DNA of 61,652 bases. It comes from Pseudomonas spelaei. GTDB taxonomy: Bacteria; Pseudomonadota; Gammaproteobacteria; Pseudomonadales; Pseudomonadaceae. This document shows positions 8,806 to 17,297 of the stretch, one piece after another (position 1 is the stretch's first letter; each line of letters begins with the position of its first letter). Under the pieces are notes generated by a model, which saw only the letters and a program-made list of their open reading frames with translations, did not search any database and was not told where the DNA came from. Location of the stretch: the NCBI RefSeq assembly GCF_009724245.1, contig NZ_WNNK01000030.1, positions 1 to 61,652 of the forward strand, written 5' to 3'. Made by a program: the position numbers and the translations under genes.

Positions 8806-9228
8806 ATGCCAAACAAAGCACTGACCATCCTGATCGCCGATGAACAGCATCTACCACGGCTGTACATTGAAAAAATGCTCAACCAACTGGGCTACTTCCG
8901 CATTGTTCCGGTGCAGACCTTCGAAGAAGTGCTGATACTCACGGCCCTACCGGCCGAGCCATTCGACGTGCTGATTTTCAACGCGGGCATGGCCAGGGGG
9001 GATGACGAAATCGCAGTCTTCCAGCAACAACACCATGTATTGGTCTACGAGGATCAGGCGCGGGGTACGGACGCCGTGGCGGCATCTTCGCTCGTTATGC
9101 GATTGCCGGGAGCGCCGGACAGCATCAACCTTGAGCATTTCATGGACATCATCGACCCGTCATCGCCGGTGACCGGCTTACGGGTACTGCCGTGGCTGAG
9201 GGAGTTGTCCCGCAGCCGGGCCCATTAA
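8806..9228 (+). CDS. Stand-alone receiver-like protein with degenerate phospho-acceptor site
   Basis: The 140-residue protein starts like a CheY/receiver domain (LTILIADEQHLPRLYIEKML) and has no output domain. The acidic pair is kept as Asp-Glu, but the position expected for the phospho-Asp is Asn (DVLIFNAGMA), and no conserved Thr/Ser or Lys-Pro is visible. It is therefore likely a pseudo-receiver that cannot be phosphorylated normally. AGGGG (8795-8799) is 6 bases before the ATG at 8806; an in-frame ATG at 8785 is less favoured. Its place 147 bases after the BvgS-like gene suggests it modulates that phosphorelay, which is inference. Confidence 0.75.
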   Translation: MPNKALTILIADEQHLPRLYIEKMLNQLGYFRIVPVQTFEEVLILTALPAEPFDVLIFNAGMARGDDEIAVFQQQHHVLVYEDQARGTDAVAASSLVMRLPGAPDSINLEHFMDIIDPSSPVTGLRVLPWLRELSRSRAH

Positions 9229-9256
9229 TCCCGGTTTGGTGCGATCCCGCCAGCGG

Positions 9257-10183
9257 CTACGGAAGGCGCGAGAATTCCTTGAATTTTTGTGCCAGGCCTA
9301 ATACCACACGTCCACTGCCCATCGTTGGCACCAGGTGGGTAAAAGGGATATCGATCATGCGGTTTTCCCTCACCGCCCGCAGCTGTGACAGTACCGGATC
9401 CTGAGTCAGTAACTGGCGCTTGCGCCGGGCCGGGGACCATACGGCGTCGGCCAGCAGGATCACGTCCGGGTCGCTCATCAACAGGGTTTCCCTGCTCACC
9501 GTCACCCGGTATTGATTGATCCCGGCGAACAGGTTGCGGGCGCCCGCAGCCGCGAGCAAGGCGGTGACAAAACCGCGCTGGCCCTCGCTGTCCAGGCCGT
9601 TGACTTCACTGTCCAGGTAGAACACCGAGAGCGGTTTACCCGGGCCGATCAGCGCTTGGGCGCTGGCCAGGTCGGCGTCCATGGCATCGCTCAGGTCTTG
9701 GGCCAGCTGCTGTTTATGCACCAGGGTGCCGAGGGTGAACAGGTCGTTGCGGATGTGATTGAAGTAATCCAGGGAATGGCCGTCACAGGCTGACTCCAGC
9801 AGATACGAGCCAACACCGTTGCCGGCCAGCCCGGTTCGGGACGTGACGCTATTGCCGAACGCCGTGGCGAAACCGCCGACCACAAAGTCTGGCTTTTGCG
9901 CGTACAGCACTTCGCTGGAGGGATACCGGGGGGCAATCACGGGCACGCCGAAATACGTACTTTGGCGCTGGGCGATGCCGTCGTCGTCCAGGTACGCCAC
10001 ACCCACCAGCGCCGGGCCGGCATCCAGGGCCAACAGCAGGTCGGCGGCATGCTGGTTCAGGGCCACAATACGTGAGGGCGGCGAGTGGCCAAGGGGCCAG
10101 GCCTGGCCGCAATTGCGGTAACTGTCGGCCAACACTGGGGCTGTCCAGAGCAGGGTACTCAAGAGTAGCCAACGCTTTCTCAT
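9257..10183 (-). CDS. Periplasmic ABC substrate-binding protein, BtuF-like
   Basis: The 308-residue protein starts with a signal peptide (MRKRWLLLSTLLWTAPVLA) and has the helical-backbone binding fold of metal-chelate/cobalamin binders: RIVALNQHAADLLLAL near residue 40 and the late FTHLVPTMGSGRVVLGLA segment. Its start overlaps the ferredoxin stop (ATGA), so it is the last gene of the riboswitch-controlled BtuB-like operon. That context makes corrinoid the most likely ligand, though such proteins also bind iron-siderophores or haem. No permease or ATPase gene follows on this strand. Confidence 0.82.
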   Translation of the reverse strand: MRKRWLLLSTLLWTAPVLADSYRNCGQAWPLGHSPPSRIVALNQHAADLLLALDAGPALVGVAYLDDDGIAQRQSTYFGVPVIAPRYPSSEVLYAQKPDFVVGGFATAFGNSVTSRTGLAGNGVGSYLLESACDGHSLDYFNHIRNDLFTLGTLVHKQQLAQDLSDAMDADLASAQALIGPGKPLSVFYLDSEVNGLDSEGQRGFVTALLAAAGARNLFAGINQYRVTVSRETLLMSDPDVILLADAVWSPARRKRQLLTQDPVLSQLRAVRENRMIDIPFTHLVPTMGSGRVVLGLAQKFKEFSRLP

Positions 10184-10539
10184 GAGCGGGCCTTGATCAA
10201 CAGGTCGTCGACGACTTCACCACCCACCAGGTGCACGTCTACCAGCCGTTGCACGTCTGCTTTCGTGCGCACGCCGTACCAGCAGGTGTCTGGATAGACC
10301 GTCACAATCGGCCCCAGGTTGCAGGGGAACTGGCAGTGGGTGCGGGTCAGCAGCACGCCCCTCGGGGTTTCGATGCATGCGTGCTCGAGCAACTGGCGGC
10401 GCAGCGCCTTCCACAACTGCAAAGCGCCACGCTGGGTACAGCGCGGGCCGGTGCACAGGAACACGTGGCGGGCGTGGTCGGGGACGTGCGACCAGTCCGG
10501 GTGGGTTTCTACAGTGTCGTTTTGCACGGGCTTATTCAT
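10180..10539 (-). CDS. Small thioredoxin-fold [2Fe-2S] ferredoxin-like protein
   Basis: The 119-residue protein begins MNKPVQNDT and has cysteines at about 29, 34, 69 and 73 (CTGPRC...HCQFPC), the spread typical of thioredoxin-like [2Fe-2S] ferredoxins. The start was set where its ATG overlaps the stop of the upstream receptor gene (ATGA); a longer open frame upstream runs into the receptor gene and is not real. It overlaps the next gene the same way, so all three genes are coupled. Similar proteins recur in cobalamin loci; its redox partner is unknown, and a part in corrinoid processing is inference. Confidence 0.8.
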   Translation of the reverse strand: MNKPVQNDTVETHPDWSHVPDHARHVFLCTGPRCTQRGALQLWKALRRQLLEHACIETPRGVLLTRTHCQFPCNLGPIVTVYPDTCWYGVRTKADVQRLVDVHLVGGEVVDDLLIKARS

Positions 10540-12464
10540 CAGAAGCGATACGTATAACGCACCTCGGAGGTGAAGGGCCGGCCGAGGTTGTCGACGTTGG
10601 CGGAGCGACTGGTGACGTAGTCTCGGTCGAACAGATTCTCCACCAGCAGGCTTACGCGGTGCTGGTGGGCATTGTCGAGATAGCGATAGGCGTCGGCGTC
10701 CACCACTGAGTAGTGGCCGTATTCGACCTTTTTCGAACTGATGACATCGCGGATATAACGGATGGCGCTGCCCGCGCCCCACATCCGGTCTACCGATTCG
10801 TAGCCGACCCGCGAGCGCGCAAAGAAACTCGGGATATCGTTGAGGGTCACACCCGCGCGGGACTCGGTGAGGTTGCGGGTCATGTCCGCCTGAAGGCTCC
10901 ATTGATCGTTGAGCGCCAGCCTGGCGTCGGCTTCGAAGCCGCGCATCTGGATCTGGCCCTGGCCGTTGACCCACTGTTCGCCGTCCAGGGTAATCAGGTC
11001 GGTGATCTTGCGTTTGAACACGGTCAGGCTGGCGCTGAAGTCGCGGTTGAACAGGTTGCCTTTGTAGTCGACACCCAACTCGGCGTTGCGACTTTTCTCC
11101 GGTTTCAGGTTGCGGTTGCCCCTCTCGTCGCCCGGTTCGTTGACGAACAATTGCTCGGCGTTCGGCAGTTTGTAGGCGGTGCCGTACTGGCCGCGCAATG
11201 CCCAGTTATCGTTGAGGTCGTAGAGCGAAGTGAGCATGCCGACCGTGGCACTGTCGCCGCCGCTCATGGCTTCGTGGCGGATGCCGATGCTGGGATGCCA
11301 GTCGGGCAGGGCGTCGATTTTCGGTCGCAGCTGGGTGTACAGCGCGTGGGCCTGGGCTTTGTTGTTGTCGATGATCAGTACATCGTCCTGGCCCTTGAAC
11401 CACTGGTTGTCGGAGCCAAATACCAGCACATGATCACCCGGCAACAGCGCCTTGCCTTCGGCTTGTATGCCCCAGTCGGTGAAGCCCCAATAGTCGTTGT
11501 GATTTTTGACCGTGGTGCCACCGCCTTCGGTGTTGAGGATCCTGGTGTAGCGCGTATCCCAGTCGTTGATATGGCCCTTGATGAAGTAGCTCAACCGCTC
11601 GCTGAGGCTTTGCTCGAAGGTCGCCGTGGCGATTTGTTGCACTCGGTCGTTGGTAGTTTTGTGGTTGTTTGTGGCACCGGCGAAATCCAGGTTGGCATCG
11701 GCGTATTGGTAGAACAGCTCCAGCCGTGAGTCATCGCTGAAAGACTGAATGGCCTTGCCGCCGAAGGTGCTGACTTCGTAGGAGCGCTTCTTGTCGGTGA
11801 CGTTTTTCATATCACGGTTGCGAAACGGCTGGTAACCCTCGGAGACATTACGGCTGACATAGGCCAGCAAGCCCAGGTCGCCGAAGCCATTGTTGAAAAT
11901 CTTCTCTGCCCGTGCATCGCCGGTGGTTCCGCCGAACGTATCCACGCCCAGGTTCACCTCACCGGAAACCTCGCGTGACTGTGGGCTGCGGGTGACGATA
12001 TTGATCACGCCGGACACCGCCTGGGTGCCGAACAACAGGCTCTGCCCACCCTTGAGTACTTCAATGCGTTCGATGGCGTTGGCTGGCAGGGTATCCAGGT
12101 ACAGGCCGCCATACAGGCGATTATTCAGGCGCACACCGTCCAGCAGGATCAACGTATCGTCGTTGCGCCCGCCCAGCAGGGAATAGGTGCCGTAGTCGAA
12201 CGGACCGTTTTTCGGCGCGACGTAAAGGCCGGGGATAAACATTTGCATGACCCGCGAGACATCGGCGCTGGGGCCGGCGCGTTCGATCTGTTCGCGGGTG
12301 ACGATCTCCACCTTGCTGCCGTACTGAGCCATATCGGCAACAGTGGTGGACTCCACCGAGGGCGCAGAAACGATCTGCTGCTTGAGCACCAGGGCTGTTT
12401 CATCGGCGAGCAGGAGCGGGCTGAACAGGCAGCCCAACAGGGAAGTACAGGAACGTCGAATCAT
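10539..12464 (-). CDS. btuB: TonB-dependent outer-membrane receptor, BtuB-like
   Basis: The 641-residue protein has a signal peptide (MIRRSCTSLLGCLFSPLLLA), a plug domain (about 40-165, with LLGGRNDDTLILLDGVRLNN and VLKGGQSLLFGTQAVSGVINIVTR) and a C-terminal 22-strand-type barrel ending in Phe. It would import a corrinoid across the outer membrane using TonB energy. The open frame continues upstream to 12680, but that part is the riboswitch; the ATG at 12464 is the first giving a proper signal peptide. The substrate call rests on the B12 riboswitch immediately upstream. It is the first gene of a three-gene operon. Confidence 0.9.
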   Translation of the reverse strand: MIRRSCTSLLGCLFSPLLLADETALVLKQQIVSAPSVESTTVADMAQYGSKVEIVTREQIERAGPSADVSRVMQMFIPGLYVAPKNGPFDYGTYSLLGGRNDDTLILLDGVRLNNRLYGGLYLDTLPANAIERIEVLKGGQSLLFGTQAVSGVINIVTRSPQSREVSGEVNLGVDTFGGTTGDARAEKIFNNGFGDLGLLAYVSRNVSEGYQPFRNRDMKNVTDKKRSYEVSTFGGKAIQSFSDDSRLELFYQYADANLDFAGATNNHKTTNDRVQQIATATFEQSLSERLSYFIKGHINDWDTRYTRILNTEGGGTTVKNHNDYWGFTDWGIQAEGKALLPGDHVLVFGSDNQWFKGQDDVLIIDNNKAQAHALYTQLRPKIDALPDWHPSIGIRHEAMSGGDSATVGMLTSLYDLNDNWALRGQYGTAYKLPNAEQLFVNEPGDERGNRNLKPEKSRNAELGVDYKGNLFNRDFSASLTVFKRKITDLITLDGEQWVNGQGQIQMRGFEADARLALNDQWSLQADMTRNLTESRAGVTLNDIPSFFARSRVGYESVDRMWGAGSAIRYIRDVISSKKVEYGHYSVVDADAYRYLDNAHQHRVSLLVENLFDRDYVTSRSANVDNLGRPFTSEVRYTYRF

Positions 12465-12567
12465 AGTCTTCTCGAAAAGTTTCTTTCGCAGAAGCACGCA
12501 GGAGAAGGCATCGAGCACACGCCAATACCGGCCCATGCCCGCCCACCGCAGGATTTTGCCAAACAGA

Positions 12568-12751
12568 AATTCCAGGCCGGTCTCCGGGCTCACGAGGCTC
12601 GATCCCTTCACCTTCCCATGGCGGTTTGGCCACAGTGGTGTGTCGAAGGGGTCACTCGTATACCGTTGCGGGGGCAGCACCGGACTGGCTCGGAAAGAGC
12701 GTACCGGTTTCCCGTTTCACCCCATGCACGGCGGCATGAGGCACCTGAAAC
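12568..12751 (-). promoter_or_regulatory. Cobalamin riboswitch
   Basis: Read on the minus strand, the segment contains in order the hallmark blocks of the adenosylcobalamin riboswitch: GGTGCC, GGGTGAAACGGGAA, CGGTGCTGCCCCCGCAACGG (the B12 box region), GCCACTG (as its complement-strand equivalent near 12630), GGGAAGG and GGAGACCGGCC. It sits about 100 bases before the BtuB-like receptor gene. High intracellular cobalamin would reduce expression of the operon. The rest of the 390-base gap (12465-12567 and 12752-12854) holds the expression platform and presumably the promoter. Confidence 0.93.
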
Positions 12752-12854
12752 TGGGCGGCATCTGAACATTCGCAAGACCGTTCGTCAACTTGGGTAGGAA
12801 ATTTTTCAGGCACCTGAGGTGCAGGCGCAACGACGGTGAGGTGTTCAAGTGGCC

Positions 12855-13721
12855 TTAGCGTTCCAGAACGCCTCTGAACGTCGCACTCAACGCCCGTAAC
12901 GTTTCCCTGGAGCGTCCGTCGCTGATCCGGCTGTACAGCACGACTTCGCTGACGGGCAGCGCGGGTAATCCCCACTGTGCGCTCACGTCCACCGCACCCG
13001 CTGGTGCCACGCGACGGGCGAGGGCGGCCACGCCCAAACCGGCACTGACCGCTGCACCCACGGCCATGACGCCGCCGCCGACAAACACCTCGGTCCAGTC
13101 GATTCGCGCCTCATCCAGCGCCCGCACTGCCAGGTGTCGTACACCGCAGGGCGGGGCCATGGTCGCCATGCGCAATGGCGTTCCGGGCGTGTGCTGCCAG
13201 GTGGGCGCGGCGAACCAGCCAAAGCGCTCCACCACCAGCACTTCACCGTCCTGACGGTCGCCCTCGTTGCGTACGATCACGGCGTCCAGTTCGTTGCGGT
13301 CGAAGGCCGCCACCAGGTCACGGGAGGAGGCAATCCGTACTTCCAGGATCACCAGCGGGTCGTAGGCGGCCAGGCGGCTGAGCCATACCGGCAGGTCAGG
13401 CCCGGCGACGTGGTCGCTGATGCCGATCACCAAACGTCGCGTTGCGCTGGCGCTCATATCACCCAAAGCCCGTTCGTGGGCATTGAGCAAAGCGCGGGCG
13501 GCGACGATGAACTGCTCACCTTGAGGCGACAGGCGCACATGCCGGGGCGTGCGCTCCAGCAGGCGATAACCGAGGCGTTCTTCCAGGCGCTTGAGCTTGA
13601 GGCTGATGGCGGCCTGGGAGGTATCGAGAGCCTGGGCTGCGCGAGTGAAACTGGCGAAATCCGCCACCAGTACGAACGCTTGCACGGTGTCGATATCCAG
13701 AGGTTTGAGTGTGTCGGTCAT
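12855..13721 (-). CDS. LysR-family transcriptional regulator
   Basis: The roughly 288-residue protein has an N-terminal winged HTH (DTVQAFVLVADFASFTRAAQALDTSQAAISLKLKR..., split here by family convention) and a C-terminal effector-binding domain. The second of two nearby ATGs (13721) was chosen because AAGGA lies 6 bases before it and abuts the first ATG (13727). It is divergent from the DUF4865 gene, with 93 bases shared between them; these include an AT-rich imperfect dyad around 13741-13760, a plausible LysR site. The likely target is the DUF4865 gene; the ligand is unknown. Confidence 0.9.
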   Translation of the reverse strand: MTDTLKPLDIDTVQAFVLVADFASFTRAAQALDTSQAAISLKLKRLEERLGYRLLERTPRHVRLSPQGEQFIVAARALLNAHERALGDMSASATRRLVIGISDHVAGPDLPVWLSRLAAYDPLVILEVRIASSRDLVAAFDRNELDAVIVRNEGDRQDGEVLVVERFGWFAAPTWQHTPGTPLRMATMAPPCGVRHLAVRALDEARIDWTEVFVGGGVMAVGAAVSAGLGVAALARRVAPAGAVDVSAQWGLPALPVSEVVLYSRISDGRSRETLRALSATFRGVLER

Positions 13722-13814
13722 TTCCATTCCTTATCACACCTATATTTAGCGATATCTTGATAAAATCATTGAGCCTGCGCAAGCTCAACACTCATCTTGC
13801 ACAGGAGCGCCAGC

Positions 13815-14369
13815 ATGTTCGCCAAACAGTATTCACACCGCCTGCCCGCCGATTACGACATGGGCGTCATTCGTCAACGCGCGGCGCAACTGGGGCCGTT
13901 GTGGGATGACACTGAGGGGTTGTTGTTCAAGGCCTTTATTGCCCAAACGCGAGGGCAGGGTGCAGGCGTGGGAAACCTGTATGCCTCGGTGTACCTGTGG
14001 TCCGATCCCTTGGCTGCGGCAGACTTTTTACTGGGCGAGCGCTTTCAAAAAGTCCTCGACAGTTTTGGCCAACCACACATCGAATCCTGGCTACCGTTGG
14101 ACCTGCGACGGGGCCCGGCGCAAAACGCCTTGAGTTTGTATCGGGAGGAGTGGGCGCTGGCGCCGGGGGCGGATCGTGCGCAGGTGCTGGCAGCTGAAAA
14201 GGCGCGCAATCAACAGGTGGCTGACGGCAGCGATAATGTTGCGGTGTTCCTGGCACTGGATGTCCAGGCGTGGAAGCTGGTGCGGATTACCTTGTCGGCC
14301 AAGGCACGGGAGGACAACCATTCCGGCAGGGGGTATGAGGTGCTCTACCTGGCGCGTCCGGGGTTGTAA
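13815..14369 (+). CDS. DUF4865 family protein
   Basis: The 184-residue protein begins MFAKQYSHRLPADYDMGVIRQRA and appears to be a DUF4865 member, a family of unknown function that is often encoded opposite a LysR gene, as here. CAGGAG (13802-13807) precedes the ATG at 13815 by 7 bases. No signal peptide or membrane segment is seen. The sequence has a dimeric alpha-beta-barrel flavour (short, with Trp/Tyr-rich LYASVYLWSD and SWLPLDLRRG), which is only an impression. It is not obviously connected to the B12 genes on either side. Confidence 0.8.
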   Translation: MFAKQYSHRLPADYDMGVIRQRAAQLGPLWDDTEGLLFKAFIAQTRGQGAGVGNLYASVYLWSDPLAAADFLLGERFQKVLDSFGQPHIESWLPLDLRRGPAQNALSLYREEWALAPGADRAQVLAAEKARNQQVADGSDNVAVFLALDVQAWKLVRITLSAKAREDNHSGRGYEVLYLARPGL

Positions 14370-14438
14370 GGACGGCTACAGAGAAGGGTGTTCCTGTGTC
14401 AGGATGCGTCCTTTACCTTGATGCCAGGGCGATTTTCG

Positions 14439-15005
14439 ATGCAGGCCACCCGCTTGACCCTCATTTGCCATGCCAGTACGCCGGCTCAAAAACGCGCCCG
14501 CTTCGCGTTGGACGAACCCTTGGAGATGGCGTGGCAGTCGGCGGCGTTGTCATTGGCCGGCCGCTTCAAGCGCGCGCCCCGTTTACTCTGTGGCCCCGAG
14601 GTACGAACCCGGCAAACGGCGATGTTGTTTGGCGAGTCCCCGCAAGTTGACGCGGCCCTGCGCGATTGTGATTTCGGGCGTTGGCAAGGGATGGGTCTCG
14701 ACGAAATCCAGCGGGCCGAACCCGACGCCTTGCAGGCCTGGCTGACGGACTGCACCGCCAAGCCCCATGGCGGTGAATCCGTGGCGCAACTGTGCGAGCG
14801 GGTAGGGCGGTGGCTGCAATCGCTGGAGCAGACACCGGGCCATGTGCTGGCGGTGACGCATCCCTTTGTGATTCGCGCCGCGTTGCTGCATGTCATGCAA
14901 GGCCCGCTGGCGATGTTCAATCGGATTGATGTGGAGCCATTGTCATCCACCGAGCTGCGTTTCAACGGCGTCTGGCGCCTGCGCCTGGAAACTCACGCCA
15001 CCTAG
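14439..15005 (+). CDS. Histidine-phosphatase-fold protein, CobC-like, altered RHG motif
   Basis: The 188-residue protein belongs to the histidine phosphatase superfamily, to which alpha-ribazole phosphatase CobC also belongs. The nucleophile motif, normally RHG, reads LICHAST: the His is kept, Arg is Cys and Gly is Ala. The second catalytic region reads VTHPFVIRAA and keeps its His; the usual FGxWEG reads FGRWQG. The start at 14439 gives MQATRLTLICH; a longer frame from 14388 has no support. It lies 59 bases before cobF, which suggests a cobalamin role, but activity is doubtful given the lost Arg. Confidence 0.78.
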   Translation: MQATRLTLICHASTPAQKRARFALDEPLEMAWQSAALSLAGRFKRAPRLLCGPEVRTRQTAMLFGESPQVDAALRDCDFGRWQGMGLDEIQRAEPDALQAWLTDCTAKPHGGESVAQLCERVGRWLQSLEQTPGHVLAVTHPFVIRAALLHVMQGPLAMFNRIDVEPLSSTELRFNGVWRLRLETHAT

Positions 15006-15064
15006 GGCTACGAACATGGCAAAATCGGCCTCCCGCACTGAGAACACCCCATGAAGACTTTCCC

Positions 15065-15823
15065 ATGAAGAGCATCCTGATCATCGGCATTGGCGCCGGC
15101 AACCCCGACTACATCACCATGCAGGCGGTCAAGGCGCTCAACCGTACCGACGTGTTTTTCCTGATGGACAAGGGCCAGAGCAAGGACAAGCTGATCGACC
15201 TGCGCCGGGAAATCTGCGAGACCTATATCAACGCCGGCCACGCTTACCGCTTCGTCGAGGCCGATTGCCCCGAGCGGGTGCGTGGCGAAATCGACTACAC
15301 CACTGCCGTCCAGGACCTCAACCGCGACAAGCAACAGACCTTCGAGCGGATGATCAACGAGCAAATGGCCGACGGTGAGTGCGGCGCATTCCTGGCTTGG
15401 GGCGACCCGGCGTTGTACGACAGCACCCTCCGTATCTTGCAGGCGATCCTGGCCAGTGGCGCCTGTGAATTTGAATTCGAAGTGATCCCCGGCATCACCA
15501 GTGTCCAGGCCCTGGCGGCCCAGCATAAAGTACCGTTGAACCGTATCGGTCGCTCCATCGAGATCACCACCGGCCGCCGGTTGGCGGCAGGACAGGCCAG
15601 CGATGCCGACACCCTGGTGGTGATGCTCGATGCCGAGGACTCCTACCGTACCGTGGCCGATCAGGGTCTGGATATCTATTGGGGCGCTTACCTCGGTACG
15701 CCGGATGAGATTTTGATCAGCGGCAAGGTGGCTGAGGTGGCCGATGAAATCGAGCGCGTACGCAAGGCGGCGCGACAGGCCAACGGCTGGATCATGGACA
15801 CTTATTTATTGCGCAAGCCCTAG
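15065..15823 (+). CDS. cobF: Precorrin-6A synthase (deacetylating) CobF
   Basis: The 252-residue protein has the tetrapyrrole methyltransferase fold: N-terminal IIGIGAGNPDYITMQAV, central AFLAWGDPALYDSTLR, and the IPGITSVQALAA segment. CobF of aerobic cobalamin synthesis methylates precorrin-5 at C-1 with S-adenosylmethionine and releases acetate. Length matches the family (about 250). It lies after the CobC-like gene and 12 bases before the esterase gene. The other cob genes are not in the window, which is usual for Pseudomonas, where cobF is often apart from the main cluster. Confidence 0.93.
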   Translation: MKSILIIGIGAGNPDYITMQAVKALNRTDVFFLMDKGQSKDKLIDLRREICETYINAGHAYRFVEADCPERVRGEIDYTTAVQDLNRDKQQTFERMINEQMADGECGAFLAWGDPALYDSTLRILQAILASGACEFEFEVIPGITSVQALAAQHKVPLNRIGRSIEITTGRRLAAGQASDADTLVVMLDAEDSYRTVADQGLDIYWGAYLGTPDEILISGKVAEVADEIERVRKAARQANGWIMDTYLLRKP

Positions 15824-15835
15824 AGGTTCACTTCC

Positions 15836-16555
15836 ATGCTCAGATCGATCGCCCTCGCACTGGCCCTGTTTGCCGGCATGGCTCAGGCTGACGATACGCT
15901 GCACACCGACTTGCCGCTGCTTTATCTGGAGCAGACCCAGAATGACGCACGCAACCAGCCGCTGGTGATTTTCCTGCACGGCTATGGCAGCAATGAGCAG
16001 GACTTGTTCGGCCTGCGGGATCGGCTGCCATCGACCTGGACCTATTTGTCGGCGCGTGCACCGCTGCCAGTGGAGCCCCATGGCTATCGCTGGTTTACCA
16101 AGACGCCGGGGGATGGCGATTACGACGGCGAGACCGCCGACTTGCAGAGCAGCGCCAAATTGATTGGTGATTTTGTCGCCCAGGCCACGCGTAAATATCA
16201 CACCGAAAGCGATCGGGTGTTTCTGGTGGGGTTCAGCCAGGGGGCGATCATGTCCTACGAGGTGGGGTTGCGACATCCTGAGACGTTGCGGGGAATTGCA
16301 GCGCTCAGCGGCAGTTTGCTGCCGGTGCTCAAGGCTGAGTTGAAGCCTGATGCGCGGCTTGAAAAGCTGGCGATTTTTATAGGTCATGGGACGCTGGATC
16401 AGGCGCTGCCGTATGTGTCGGCGACCCGGGCCAATGAGGTGCTGCAAGGGCTTTCCTTGAAGCCTGAGTTTCACGGTTATCCGGGGATGATCCACACCAT
16501 AGGCGAGGCGGAACTGCAGGACCTGAAGAACTGGCTGGAAAACAGTCTTCGGTAA
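15836..16555 (+). CDS. Secreted alpha/beta-hydrolase, carboxylesterase/phospholipase type
   Basis: The 239-residue protein has a short signal peptide (MLRSIALALALFAGMAQA) and an alpha/beta-hydrolase core: HGYGSNEQDLF at the oxyanion region, nucleophile Ser in GFSQGA near residue 138, acid in GHGTLD, and His in GMIHTI. This matches the bacterial carboxylesterase/lysophospholipase family. It follows cobF by 12 bases and may be cotranscribed, but no functional link is evident. Acyl-ester hydrolysis in the periplasm is the likely activity; the substrate is unknown. Confidence 0.88.
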   Translation: MLRSIALALALFAGMAQADDTLHTDLPLLYLEQTQNDARNQPLVIFLHGYGSNEQDLFGLRDRLPSTWTYLSARAPLPVEPHGYRWFTKTPGDGDYDGETADLQSSAKLIGDFVAQATRKYHTESDRVFLVGFSQGAIMSYEVGLRHPETLRGIAALSGSLLPVLKAELKPDARLEKLAIFIGHGTLDQALPYVSATRANEVLQGLSLKPEFHGYPGMIHTIGEAELQDLKNWLENSLR

Positions 16556-16585
16556 TGGCGGTATTGGCTGTGTGAATGCAGAACT

Positions 16586-16617
16586 AATGTGGGAGCGAGC
16601 AAGCCCGCTCCCACATT
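16586..16617. repeat. Short REP element
   Basis: ATGTGGGAGCG (16587-16597) pairs with CGCTCCCACAT (16606-16616) around a GCAAG loop. This is the Pseudomonas GTGGGAGCG-type REP, also found at 39768-39795. It lies between two convergent genes and may end both transcripts. Confidence 0.85.
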
Positions 16618-16643
16618 TGATCGGTGTTGTTGATAAAACTGGA

Positions 16644-17225
16644 TTACTTACCGCCGGTAATCTGCTTCACCAACACCTCATGGCCTTTCACATCATCCGC
16701 CCGTGAAATAGCCTGGATCACCAGCAGATGATTGCCGGAGCCGGCGAGGAAGGTCGAGTTCAACGTCTTGCCACCGCCCATGGTCGCGGTGCTGTCCACT
16801 TGGCGCAGGCCCAGGCCCTTGACGGTCAGTTTCTTCTCGGCCTGTTTCTTGAAGTCCGGCAGGGCCGCGCTTTGGTCCTTGACGAAACCGGCGACGGCAC
16901 CGTCGAGGAACTGCGGGTCGTTGTCCTTGATGATCACACCATCGTTACGCGCGGTCTCGGCCACGATCACTACGCTTTTCGTGGCCTGGTTCGCGTACAT
17001 CGTGCCGCTGGTGCCGGCGGTGCCGTCAGCTTCATTGCCCGTTGGCAACGCATCACCGACGTAGTCCTTGGGCAAGTTGAAGGTGAACTTGCCGCCCAGG
17101 GTCGAGATGCTTTGTGTGGCCGCTTTCTGGGCGGCCGGTTTGCTGGCGGCAAACACTTGGCTGGCGCTGAACCCGACGGTCAACGCGAGGGCCAAGAGGG
17201 CTGCGGTCTTGCTGAGGGTGGCCAT
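16644..17225 (-). CDS. DcrB-like secreted protein
   Basis: The 193-residue protein has a clear signal peptide (MATLSKTAALLALALTVGFSASQVFA) and a following domain resembling DcrB/DUF1795, a periplasmic or lipoprotein fold of unknown role. The features seen are the FTFNLPKDYV start of the domain and the later GNHLLVIQAISR segment. No lipobox cysteine is present, so it is likely soluble in the periplasm. It lies 72 bases after the antiporter gene on the same strand. Function is unknown; in E. coli DcrB is needed for phage C1/C6 infection. Confidence 0.72.
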   Translation of the reverse strand: MATLSKTAALLALALTVGFSASQVFAASKPAAQKAATQSISTLGGKFTFNLPKDYVGDALPTGNEADGTAGTSGTMYANQATKSVVIVAETARNDGVIIKDNDPQFLDGAVAGFVKDQSAALPDFKKQAEKKLTVKGLGLRQVDSTATMGGGKTLNSTFLAGSGNHLLVIQAISRADDVKGHEVLVKQITGGK

Positions 17226-17297
17226 GAAGCTCTCCAGGAAAGAACGAAATTGCGCTGCATTCTGTCAGAAAATTCGCAAAATCGTTCAAATCCATCC

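Noticed and set aside
10540..10974. Upstream extension of the ferredoxin frame to 264 codons
   Set aside because: The extension lies inside the receptor gene; the ATGA overlap at 10539 gives a normal ferredoxin length.
12465..12680. N-terminal extension of the BtuB-like receptor
   Set aside because: It would translate the cobalamin riboswitch; the signal peptide starts at 12464.
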